Origin: Branchiostoma floridae
Taxonomy: Eukaryota; Chordata; Leptocardii; Amphioxiformes; Branchiostomatidae
DNA: 64,000 nt
Assembly (NCBI RefSeq): GCF_000003815.2
Contig: NC_049989.1
Location: 14,152,555 to 14,216,554 of the forward strand
Reading direction: 5' to 3'
The notes under the pieces are model-generated. The model saw nothing but the letters and a program-made list of their open reading frames with translations, did not search any database and was not told where the DNA came from. Below are positions 1 through 41,700 of the stretch, in pieces; positions within the stretch are counted from its first letter, which is position 1, and every line of letters starts with the position of its first letter. Both the position numbers and the translations under genes were made by a program.

Positions 1-620
1 CTTTTTCAAAATATCTTTTCCAAATCCAGAAAAACACCCAACCAACCCCAAAAAAATCCAGAAAAAACACGGAAAACCAAAATTCCGAAAAATCATATCA
101 AAAATTGACACAATATCTCCCTGAATCTACGTGTTACGGCGTCATAACCAATGTGGAACGGTGCCTTCTGATTGGTCCGCGGCGCCTGGCTATATGATAT
201 GATAGAATACAACACGGTGTATTCCGTGCTCACGAAGTTGAATAAATTTGGTGCCCTCAAACAAAAAGTGTTACAACAGTAATGTTCCAATGTCCGAATC
301 CGGTATTCGGTATTCGAATTTTCGATGACGCCCCAATCGTCCCGCTCAAAATAGTTTGATTTATTTGAATGGAGTCCGTGTGATACAACTTAGAGCCCGT
401 CTGATACGGAAGTTATCATCTGGTCCGGAACACCCGTATCGAACGTTTTAGTTATCACCCGGTCCGGAACACCCGTATCGAACGTTTTCGCATCACAGGT
501 ATGACATAAAGATGTGTAAATAGATACAGATACTGGTGTGTGAACACAATGGACAGTTATACCTCATACATATATAAGTACACTGTATCTGATACAGAAG
601 TTAAGTATATCTGTCCTTAC
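1..620. repeat. BLTP2 intron with a copy of the foldback family seen around the 41.6-42.1 kb gap
   Basis: Intronic sequence downstream of the last BLTP2 exon in the window. About 150-520 resembles the arms around the assembly gap near 42 kb. Shared pieces include the words around the CACGGTGTATTC motif, the TTTGGTGCCCTC stretch, and two direct copies of a block ending CACCCGTATCGAACGTTTT (about 424-448 and 465-489). The right end, near ACAGGTATGACATAAA at about 495-511, matches the ends at about 41545 and 42375. No coding exon was recognised in the stretch. Confidence 0.5.
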
Positions 621-31584
<30,964 letters not shown>

Positions 31585-32035
31585 CTGTTTTTGTATGTCG
31601 CCAGGATTTCGTGGAAATCTAATATTTTGGGGGAACTTGTCAAATTTTCAGTTTTCCGTCGGCCATCTTGTATCCCACCTACTTTAGCTGCTCGCTGTTT
31701 TCAACTTTCTGCCTCACAAATTAGCACCAACTTATGACGTAATAAATTAAATTTCAACGACGTTTTATCAATTTGTTACGTCACAAATAATTGATAATGA
31801 TAAAAACTGGTACGTTTTGTACGAAACAGATGTGTAAAGTGTGTTTTTGAGGAAAATTTGTTCATTAGTTCGTGCACTGAAAATCGTTATGCAGGAGACA
31901 GCTTGGGTCCTCGCTCATGTGCGGAAGCAAAGAGACGTCTCGAAGGTTGGAGCGGGTAGTTCAAGAGATCTCTCCTCCAACTTTTGCTACATTTTCAGCA
32001 ATTCTCTTGCCAACCCTCGTCTGGTTTTCCTCGCC
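31585..32035. promoter_or_regulatory. Shared head-to-head promoter of BLTP2 and PGAM5
   Basis: The two start codons point away from each other, 451 bp apart, so both promoters must lie here. A YY1-like CAAGATGGCCG on the minus strand sits at about 31661-31671, some 80 bases upstream of the BLTP2 ATG. That word also opens a short upstream ORF (eight codons) in the BLTP2 leader. The stretch from about 31900 is CpG-richer than the flanks. No TATA box is obvious. Confidence 0.6.
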
Positions 32036-35000
32036 ATGCCTCCCTCGACGTACGGCAGGGCTGCTAGGGTAGTGTGCGGTGTCGGCGCGGTGGCGTTCGG
32101 AATTTATCTGGGTTATGAGAACCGGCACAGAACGACGCTCCGTGCATCGTGGACCACCAACTTCAAACCTAGTGTAGAATGGGACTGGAACTGGGACAGG
32201 TAGGGTATATTTGTGGAATTAGAATATATAGAGCGTCCTTTAATGTTTTTGGAGCTTCTAGAGTATGAGTGAGTGGTTCAAACTGGAGCAAGAAGCTCCT
32301 ACCTGCCCTTGCACCGAATCTCCTCTATGAAAAAAATAATTTTTTTGTGGACTGTTCCAAAAAATTATTAAGGGTGGAGAAGAGATCTCAATCCAGCTTC
32401 TGTCCCTGTACCCAACCCCTCCGTCCCCAGTCCTATTTCATTATTTTTACCCACCCCGGGGACCCAACCCCCCTGTCCAATCCAGATATTCCTGACCCAA
32501 CCCCCCTGTCCAATCCAGATTTTCCTGACCCAACCCCCCTATCCAATCCAGATTTTCCTGACCCAACCCCCCTGTCCAATCCAGATATTCCTGACCCAAC
32601 CCCCCTATCCAATCCAGATTTTCCTGACCCAACCCCCCTGTCCAATCCAGATTTCCCAGACCCGACCCCCCTGTCCAATCCGGATTTTCCTGACCCTATC
32701 CCCCTGTCCAATCTGGATTTTCCTGACCCAACCTCCCTATCCAATCCAGATTTTCCTGACCCAACCCCCCTGTCCAATCCAGATATTCCTGACCCAACCC
32801 CCCTGTCCAATCCAGATTTTCCTGACCCTATCCCCCTGTCCAATCCAGATTTTCCTGACCCAACCCCCCTGTCCAATCCAGATTTTCCTGACCCAACCCC
32901 CCTGTCCAATCCAGATTTCCCAGACCCGACCCCCCTGTCCAATCTGGATTTTCCTGACCCTATCCCCCTGTCCACAATCCAGATATTCCTGACCCAACCC
33001 CCTATCCAATCCGAATTTTTTTATATAAATAAAGTGAATTTCTAATCATTGCAAAAGTCCAGAATCTGTTATTGTAATCACCAAGGCATTATATTTCATG
33101 TATGACATGATACTATGGCAGCTAGCCAGTGGTTACCCTAGTAATAGGCTTACCTTGACATGCCTTAGTCTAGACATTTAGCATAGCTAGATCTCAACCT
33201 GACAAACCAGTTTTCAGTGTGCACAAATTTGGTAATTGCTGCAATTACACATTGCGTTTGGGCGCTGTATAGCTCATACTTGTAGAGGGCAAACCTGAAT
33301 TAAATTAAAAGAACTTGAATAAAATGCTTTGTCTGGATGAATTGAATCTTGAACAATCTTCTATAATAGTATCAAAGTTTATCTGTCTGCATTTGTAGAA
33401 GTCATTTTGAACTTATAGATTGAAGTGTTATTTCCAATCCAACTGCCCAAAATTCAGATAATATGTAGCACCATATTTATCCAATAACACACAAATAGAT
33501 AAAGAATTATCTTTTCATTCGTTCGTTCATTCATTCATTCACTCATTCACTCACTCTCAGACGTGAGCCCAGTAGCCTGGTGAAACCCCCTAAGACAGAA
33601 GATGAGAAGGACTCCAACGAGTACAACGTGAAGGTTGAGGCAGTCAAGTCCAAGGCCAACAGACACCTCATCTTCATCAGACATGGGCAGTATGACATGA
33701 GTCCCAAGAACGATGAGGGCAGGATACTAACAGGGCTAGGTTGTATTTGTTGTTTTGTTATATTTCTCTTCACAGATGGGAAACATATTGTTTTTGCTCC
33801 ATTTCTTCTTCCTCCACTTCTTCTCCATACAAATAAGGTCAATGACCTGGACAGACGACTGTTAGTCTGTTACCATGGTTAGTAATGAAAAAGAATTGGA
33901 GCAAAAAGAATATGTTTCCCATTGGTGAAGGTAAACATATTGTTTTTGCTCTGTTTCTTCTTCCTCTTCTTCTTTAAACAATTAAGGTCAATGACCTGGA
34001 CCATGCCACTGTCACCACTGTTACTGGTTTAAGTGGTTAAGTGGCAGACACCCTATGGCATTTGATTATGTAATATATATATAGCATTGCTACATTACTG
34101 ATAGGGCAGGGCTTAGGGGACTGGTCACCATATATATATGATTATGAATGTGTTTGAGTAAAAAAAAAAGAGAGCAATAGTTCATTAGACTAGACCATGT
34201 AAAGCTAAAACATGTGTATTGATTGGCAACAAACAATATGTATATTCATGGCAAATGTTACATTTCTAGTTGATTTGATCAGTTTGATTCTGTTACATAG
34301 ACCCACATTGTAAAGACAATGTAGATGATGTATTTACATGTATGTACTTATTTATATTACTAGCCTCACAGGATTCTAGCCAGAAAAAATCATCCCTTTG
34401 CTGATTAAAAGATAGTGTAAGGCCCTACATATAAATCACAGCATAGGGGTTCAAATCACAGCGTAGGAATACCTCACTACCACAATCCTTTGCTACCTAG
34501 AACACTGCATAGCATTTTAAGGAATAGTAATTGTTGACACTGATTGAATGATAAATAGCATTTCAATGAGTATCATTTCCTTAACAAGCACCACCATATA
34601 CAGTACTAGTACCTTTTTGTTTTCCATGATATAGGTAAAGAACAAGCAACTTTCACTGGAAAAAGGCTACAGGAGCTGAGTAAGGAGCTGGGTGACTTTG
34701 ACCTCATCATGCAGTCCACAATGACACGTGCGATGGAGACAGCGCAGATCATCTCAGGTTTTCTTCCCAAGGTGCCTTTGAAGAGTTGCGGGTTACTGCG
34801 GGAGGGCGCACCCATCCCCCCTGAACCACCCATCGGCCACTGGAGGCCTGAACCTTCTGTAAGTGAAGAGGACACGTTTTGCTTTTTTGTTTGTTTTTTG
34901 TTTGTTTTGTATTGCATAAGCAGTAAACTCCCTCATGGTGTAACATACCTGGTTTGTATTGAAGAGTACAGGCTGCATATGTACATTGTAGGATGTATCC

Positions 35001-36952
35001 TTCCTTTTTTTGATAGCTGCAAGATTCTTAAATCTGCTTGTGGTGTGGCGCTCTCATGCCATGGGACATTCTCTTTATCTAATATCCTATCCATGGAACA
35101 TCCCCAGCCGAAGCAAAGAAATAAGTGTGAAGTCTTTACTATATTTACTATGATAACCATTCACAATGATTGTGGTAATATATTGCTTCAATAGTGCTGA
35201 AAGTCAGCAGAAATTGCGAAAGGCATGGCTCCTCAAGCCAGAGCTGTCTCCATGACCCGTCCTTCTGTCCCAGAATTTTGCTTGTTGGGATGGAGAGAAA
35301 TTTCATCCCATCCCGCCAAAAGTTATCAACTTCATTAGAATTGTGGAAAATGTATTTTCATAACCTTAGGCCACACCAATTTAATTTCTTGGTTCACGGA
35401 TTTTTTCATAAAAAATATGGAGCGAGCGGGCGAAATAAGAATAAAAATAAAAATTGTAAAATGGTTGGGGTAAAGGTAAAGGCTAATCCAAAACATAAAG
35501 AAAAAAGTTTTCAGCTTGAAAAAAGTACAAAAACACTATTATTGTACAGTAACAGCACCTGTACCCACACTTTAAGAAGCTTATAATATAAAGGCCAATT
35601 TGCTACACCAGAAAGCTAATGAATGGTTTCATTAATGGTGAAAATTTGTTGAGTGGTAATTTTTGTTTTTTTATTTTTTTTCCAAAAAATAGGAGCGAGC
35701 GAATCCGTGAACCAAGAAATTAGATTGGTGTGGCCTTAACAAGACAGATTTAACAAAGGAAAATCAACAACATGGGCTCTCAAACCATGAGTGGGACAAA
35801 AAATTGAAACCTGGAGACAACCCTGACAGTTAAAAAGATGCATGTTTTAGGTACTAATCATCAGGTGATTGGGTTTTTAAGGTTAGTAGGAGTGTGACCA
35901 TTTTGTGTGTTGCAGCAGTTCTATGAGGACGGTGCTCGGATTGAGGCAGCTTTCAGGAAGTATGTCCACAGGGCGGACGCAGAGCAAACCGTGGACAGTT
36001 ACGAAGTTTTTGTCTGTCATGCCAACGTCATACGATACTTTGTCTGTAGGTATGTATGCGTACACACATGGTGCCATTCTTCATTGCTTTAACTACATAA
36101 ACAACATGTACTTAAGGTGGTAGAAATACTGGAAAAGTTATTTGATAGAAATACGACAGATACAATTTCTGACAGGTTAAAACAGCAGACGTACTAGATG
36201 TACATTTGTACCTTGCTAGTAGAGACTGTATATAGTTGTTGCCACATTTTAAACCAATCTTAATTTTTGTAGGTACCTTTAGATATTTAGCCTCACCTGG
36301 ATACCTGGGAAGTAGTTTGCTCCTATGCTCGCTTCTGCTACCCATCAGGGAAACTGTATATTCATCTTTTGGTGGTTAAGTCAGTTAATGAGTGAGTTCA
36401 GGAATGGGTTGTAGAGTGCTCTTACAAACAGGTGTTCCAGCACCTGTTCGGATACAGCACAAAGTTAATCATTTCAACTTTTTTTGGTGGCAGAAGCAAA
36501 CATAGGATCTAGGAGCAAACTACTACCCGGGTGGAACCAATTAATCAGTTAAAATTTTGACAAGAATTTAGTATTCCATATGTCAAAGTTCCCATACAGA
36601 CAGAATTATAGAGAGGTGACTGTATATAGTGTATAATAAATGTCGAATACTACACAGTTCAATTCAGTTTTCAGAATACTACTATCCGTATGTAATCTTC
36701 ACAAACGTACTATCCGGATGGTTCCCAGGCTATTAGATATTAGTATGACAGTAAACTTCTTTCTTGAAGATGAATATTTTTTCTTCCGCCTTATTGATCA
36801 GAGCGCTGCAGTTCCCGCCGGAAGCCTGGTTACGCATCAGTCTGAACCACGGTAGCATCACGTGGCTCACGGTACGCCCCAATGGCAGGGTCGTTCTGAA
36901 GGCGCTGGGGGACAGCGGCCACATTCCCGTGGACAAACTAACAACGTCGTAG
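32036..36952 (+). CDS. PGAM5: PGAM5, mitochondrial Ser/Thr/His phosphatase of the phosphoglycerate mutase fold, five exons
   Basis: Exons 32036-32199, 33561-33739, 34635-34858, 35916-36049 and 36802-36952, all in phase, giving 283 residues (human about 289). The family sits in the mitochondrial inner membrane through an N-terminal segment and acts in mitophagy, necroptosis and KEAP1/NRF2 signalling. Seen: a hydrophobic segment at about 11-26; the multimerisation motif WDWNWD at 49-54; the phosphohistidine motif RHG with His96; Arg146 in [43 protein letters not shown]; and the second catalytic His224 in [11 protein letters not shown]. The end is [20 protein letters not shown] then DKLTTS. The start was chosen because the anchor follows it and the context is GCC before ATG. 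The frame also stays open upstream to 31841. Intron 1 holds a 33-bp minisatellite. Confidence 0.95.
32461..33010 (+). repeat. 33-bp minisatellite, about 16 units, in PGAM5 intron 1
   Basis: The repeating unit reads roughly CCTGACCCAACC then CCCCTGTCCAATCCAGATTTT, and translates as an 11-residue unit [11 protein letters not shown] on the plus strand. Variants recur in order ([14 protein letters not shown]), which suggests duplication of blocks of several units. Because 33 is a multiple of three, several frames on both strands stay open, so the 258-codon plus-strand frame (32269-33045) is best explained by the repeat, not by a gene. The exon 1 donor at 32200 lies upstream and the exon 2 acceptor at 33560 lies downstream. 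Confidence 0.9.
33518..33556. repeat. (ATTC)n tract at the PGAM5 exon 2 acceptor
   Basis: Reads TTCGTTCATTCATTCATTCA then CTCACTCTCAG. The array itself supplies the pyrimidine tract of the exon 2 acceptor, so unit number could affect splicing. Confidence 0.85.
33740..34060 (+). repeat. Two direct copies of a pyrimidine-rich repeat in PGAM5 intron 2
   Basis: Two adjacent blocks (about 33771-33885 and 33920-34035) share a TTTTTGCTC..TTTCTTCTTCCTC core followed by AAGGTCAATGACCTGGAC. A third relative lies at about 37910-38035, past PGAM5. No coding potential is inferred, although the frame from exon 2 reads through the donor into the first copy. Confidence 0.55.
35213..35828. repeat. Nested foldback elements in PGAM5 intron 3
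   Basis: An inner foldback spans about 35366-35740, with arms containing TGGTTCACGGATT and its inverse AATCCGTGAACCA. It sits inside an outer element whose ends read AGCTGTCTCCATGACCCG and CCTGGAGACAACCCTGAC. The inner part includes an A-rich stretch. Such MITE-like elements are non-coding. Confidence 0.6.
36290..36735. repeat. Foldback element ending in GCCTGGGTACC-like repeats (copy 2)
   Basis: The left end reads like CACCTGGATACCTGGGAAGTAG with GTTTGCTCCTATG, and the right end reads CTATCCGGATGGTTCCCAGG. Both ends and the internal GAGCAAACTACT word match the element at 6189-6622. It lies in PGAM5 intron 4, just before exon 5. Confidence 0.55.
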
Positions 36953-38560
36953 CTGCCGATACCAAGCAGATGCTACATGCTCTAATCCTTTACATTTTAA
37001 ACCACTTTTACAGCGAGATTTTACCATACAAGTGTGAGGTATTTTCGTAGACTTTGATGCAAACCAAGGAGCTTTTATATTATATAAAAGCTCCTTGTCA
37101 AGTTGTGCAAACGGAATACAGTGTATGACAAACATACATGTATAATGTAATTCTATTAGTGGAAAAGTACCAGTATTTGATATTGTACACAGAGGACTGG
37201 AAGTTTGTACCAAATTTTTCTGCAGATGCAGACTGGGCTAAGTGGGAATATATCCACTCACGGTTTTCTCTTATGCTGCATCTCGCTGTTATGTGCATTT
37301 GTATACCAAAAATGTGACATTTTCTATACTATTTATACCTGTGAGTACATGTAGTATACATGGTGGTGGTATTTTGTATGCACAGATGTTGCTTACAGAA
37401 CCTGAAGTGTGGTGTGAATAGACATTGTACTGTGGTAGATTAAGTTTTCATGGTTTAGGCTAGGGTAAGTGATTGATTTGTTGAAGGCTTGGGTATAAAG
37501 GCAAAAATGGGAGCTCTACAGTTATGCGTGCATGGCATATCATTTGAAAAAGGGCTGAAAATGATGATGCTTATTATGCTAAGATTTCTTTTGCTAGGTT
37601 GATATCCAGCCATATTATAGCTCCCAAGTCTCTTATGTCCTCTTCGCAATATTTGCAAAGAGGACAGAAGAGACTCTGGAGCTATAATATGGCTGGATAC
37701 CAGGCTATTCTTTTGCTGCAATAAGACAAAATCAACCGTAGTTGTTGCAGTTTTGAGGTGTATTACTAGAGGGCGTAGTTTCTACATTCAGACTTGCAGA
37801 AATACACCTGGTGAAAGATTCTAGATGGTCTTCCAGATTAATTACCTGTGGAGGAAATAAAGTGATTATATAATCCATGGTCTTGACTTATGACTTTGAA
37901 CACTGAAGGGTAACATATTCATAAAGGAAATTGCTTTTTGTTCCCTTTCTTCCTCATCTTATTCTTACTCTTCTTCTTTCATTCCAAACAAGTAAGGTCA
38001 ATAACCTGGGCAAGACAGCTGTAACCATGGAATAGACACCCTATGGTCTTCATTACATGATGTAGCAAGTGGCAGGACAGAGCTGGAGAGGCTGATCAAT
38101 TTACATATGCATGTGAACAGAACAGAAAATTGTTAAACTATATAATAAAAAACAATGTAACATCGAATTATTTCGTTGTAAGTTGATACCTTTTTAGTTT
38201 TCAAGTTTTGATTGTGTCAGTCAGACTCACACTTTAAGGTTACCTTATCACAACAATGTCTAGCCTGTGTTTACACAATCTCTCTGGCTGGGGTTAATGA
38301 CCCTCCTAGGGCGGCAGCAATACTATAGGGCTGGCTGCTAGGAGCGTGATTTTAGTCAGGCTAAACAATGTCCATCTTCCCTAAAGAAAAGGACTAATAA
38401 ACAGTAAGATGACACTATCACAGTCCTTTTCGTCCTAAGATACAACTATAGCAAAATGATGAATAGAAGATTTTTACATTTATGCACGTTGATGCTCTTT
38501 ATAATATATGTCAAGGTACAGGTGCTGAAAAAGCCCCGAGGGCAGTTATTTTGTAACCCC
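36953..38560 (+). other. PGAM5 3' UTR and intergenic stretch with two strong hairpins
   Basis: Follows the PGAM5 stop. A perfect palindrome lies at 37066-37096 and a long imperfect hairpin at about 37600-37703 (see findings). AATAAA at about 37856-37861 is the first good polyadenylation signal, so the PGAM5 3' UTR may reach about 37.88 kb and include both hairpins. A relative of the intron 2 pyrimidine repeat lies at 37910-38035. No exon was seen. Confidence 0.5.
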
Positions 38561-38740
38561 CTCATCTACAATGGACTAGTCGGCCCTGTGGGATGATGGG
38601 TGGAAAACGTCACAGTGACGTCACGCCGACCTGCCGTTCCGTGATGTCACCATTTTGGTGATTTTCTTCACAAAGGTGGTGTTTTTAAAATGAGTTTGTC
38701 CAGGGAACTTCGACAGAAATCGGACACATTGTAGCGAGGA
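38560..38740 (+). promoter_or_regulatory. CpG-type promoter and leader with perfect CRE, for the zinc-finger gene
   Basis: A full palindromic CRE, TGACGTCA, is at 38616-38623, with a CRE half-match TGATGTCA at 38642-38649 and CACCATTTTGG close by. The leader contains a short upstream ORF (38690-38734, 14 codons) that ends only six bases before the main ATG at 38741, in the same frame. This arrangement suggests CREB/ATF control and upstream-ORF-modulated translation. Both are inference. Confidence 0.6.
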
Positions 38741-41700
38741 ATGGAAATCATAAGAACCCAGGCCAGCCCAGGAGCGATTCAGGTAAGTAGCTGATTGGGG
38801 ATGGTGTGAGAATAACGGGTTTTGTAGAGGGAAAAAATAATTTGTTATGGCGACGTCGCGTCTTCGAGCGAGCTTTTTAATGGTTGTTGAAAGATGTCGT
38901 CTGCATGAGTTGCACGTAAGAGCTCACATTTGACATTATCAGGTATTAATTTGATACATACATAACATGAAAATGATTTTGTTTTCATGCATATTTTTGG
39001 TGCAGGCAGAGAAATGAGATTCGCTTCGGATGATCCGATTGGAAATTTAATCTTTAGGTGGTGGACAAATGAACAAAAATCGACATTTATTTAGTTCAAA
39101 AATGGTATAATTTGACAGAATTTTTTTTTCATCCCAACATTTGGACCAGAAGTCATCCTATTTTGACATACATTACAAATTATTCTAACTTCTAGTTACA
39201 CATGCATAGGTCAAAGGTGAAAGCCCCTGACACGTAAACAAAACACGTCTGAAAATTGCAAGCATTGCTCTGCATACTAACCAATGGACGCCACATATAT
39301 GATCTGGACATAATACAAATGTATAAAGCAGGATAACGCTAGTTCACCTTTATCCGTGGGGTAGCCTTATATCCGTTGTTTTTCAAAACAGGGTTTTTAG
39401 GCACATGAAGCCGATAGATGGTAGTTTTAAACTGCAATATATTGAAAATATTGCAATTTGAAACCAACGTCCATTGGTGTGATTGTAGGAAGGGTACAAT
39501 TCTGCGTTACAAGCATATGTTACAAGTCCTAGAAAAGTACATTCTAAGTCGTACAACGGCAGTTTCCATGTCCCCGCTTGCGGACGGGCGCGAGTGTTCG
39601 ACGTCGAATAGCGACGTTTGCGCCCGTTCGCAGGTGGGGTATTCGAACGCGTTTGGAACGCGTTCGCACAATCAAATAAAAGTCAGTTGAGTTCAGGATT
39701 CAGAAGTGTCTGGACGCGTCATCTTTTGTCTCTTGTCTTTCTGTGCTTTCGGCGTCTAAAACCCTCTGCAACAACCTGGTACTTCAGGGGAACATCGATA
39801 CCATCAACGTTTCCTTACATTTGGCGTTGTCGGCAGGATGTTGCACGTCGTTTCCACCTCGACAAGGGTTCCTTGGAAAAAACGCCTGACGCACTAGGAG
39901 GACCGGAACAAAGTCACCACGAGGATGGGATCGTTGCGAGTACCATCGAGGGTCAGNNNNNNNNNNNNNNNNNNNNNNNNNNNNNNNNNNNNNNNNNNNN
40001 NNNNNNNNNNNNNNNNNNNNNNNNNNNNNNNNNNNNNNNNNNNNNNNNNNNNNNNNNNNNNNNNNNNNNNNNNNNNNNNNNNNNNNNNNNNNNNNNNNNN
40101 NNNNNNNNNNNNNNNNNNNNNNNNNNNNNNNNNNNNNNNNNNNNNNNNNNNNNNNNNNNNNNNNNNNNNNNNNNNNNNNNNNNNNNNNNNNNNNNNNNNN
40201 NNNNNNNNNNNNNNNNNNNNNNNNNNNNNNNNNNNNNNNNNNNNNNNNNNNNNNNNNNNNNNNNNNNNNNNNNNNNNNNNNNNNNNNNNNNNNNNNNNNN
40301 NNNNNNNNNNNNNNNNNNNNNNNNNNNNNNNNNNNNNNNNNNNNNNNNNNNNNNNNNNNNNNNNNNNNNNNNNNNNNNNNNNNNNNNNNNNNNNNNNNNN
40401 NNNNNNNNNNNNNNNNNNNNNNNNNNNNNNNNNNNNNNNNNNNNNNNNNNNNGGGTCGGGAGAGAGTTGCTGAGAATAGCAGAGGAAAAAGCGTGGATAT
40501 GTGATGTGACGGGAGACCAGAGAAGACCTGAACTATGGACACTTGAACAGACCCATGAACTGACTTAATTAGATATTTGCCATCTGAGGAGACCACTTAA
40601 AGTAGCAAATTTTAACATATGATAAACTATCTGTTTTTATATTGTCAAACTGATGTGGGTTGATTTACGTATGGTGTTTCACTCGCCGAGGACGGCGAGT
40701 ATTTAAACTGGGGGTGAGTGTAGGAAGGGTACAATTCTGCGTTACAAGCATATGTTACAAGTCCTAGAAAAGTACATTCTAAGTCGTACAACGGCAGTTT
40801 CCACGTCCCCGCTTGCGGACGGGCACGAGTGTTTGACGTCGAATAGCGACGTTTGCGCCCGTTCGCAGGTGGGGTATTCGAACGCGTTTGGAACGCGTTC
40901 GCACAATCAAATAAAAGTCAGTTGAGTTCAGGATTCAGAAGTGTCTGGACGCGTCGTCTTTTGTCTCTTGTCTTTCTGTGCTTTCGGCGTCTAAAACCCT
41001 CTGCAACAACCTGGTACTTCAGGGGAACATCGATACCATCAACGTTTCCTTACATGATCTCTCTGACGACCCTGTTTTTAAAAGCGGATATAGGTTACCC
41101 TTGGCGGATAAAGGTGAACTAGCGTTAGAGACACAAAAACTGTTTACGAGTCAGGGGCATTTACCTTTTGCATGCGCACTCAGAATCATGACCCTTCTTA
41201 TTTGTTATGCAACTAAAATACAACAAGGTGTATTCCATATCACCCGAGGTACCAGCCCAACCGCGGGTTGGATAACTGGATCACCCGAACGCCGGAGGGT
41301 GATCCGACCCGCGGTAGGGGCTTACTAGTATGTCATACCCACCTGAGAAAACACATATTTAGATGCGAAATGCGCCAGAAGTTGAGAAAATTTGGTGCCC
41401 TTGAATAAACAGCAATGTTCCGACATCCGAATCAGGTATTCGAGTTTTTGCCCGCGCAGCACTGGCGTGCACAAAGTATGTTCGAAGTATTCAACGGAAG
41501 CCTGTGTGATAAAACTTCTAAGCCTTGTGTGGTACGGCTTTTTATGTCATACCTGTGACGAAAANNNNNNNNNNNNNNNNNNNNNNNNNNNNNNNNNNNN
41601 NNNNNNNNNNNNNNNNNNNNNNNNNNNNNNNNNNNNNNNNNNNNNNNNNNNNNNNNNNNNNNNNNNNNNNNNNNNNNNNNNNNNNNNNNNNNNNNNNNNN

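Larger units (their letters stand above)
39334..41127. mobile_element. Foldback element (family A) split by an LTR retrotransposon
   Basis: The left half starts at about 39334 (TAACGCTAGTTCACC) and runs to 39483. The right half resumes at about 41055 and ends at 41127 (GGTGAACTAGCGTTA). The halves together look like the uninterrupted family members at 17905-18131 and 58866-59083. The interruption is exactly the LTR element, so the LTR element is the younger insertion. Confidence 0.8.

Noticed and set aside
32269-33045. 258-codon plus-strand frame (and 180-codon minus-strand frame) as a proline-rich repeat protein
   Set aside because: Explained by a 33-bp minisatellite inside PGAM5 intron 1; frames stay open because the unit is a multiple of three, and opposing frames are equally open.
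35194-35586. 130-codon plus-strand frame in PGAM5 intron 3
   Set aside because: Lies in nested foldback elements; Lys/Asn-rich, low-complexity end; no splice support.
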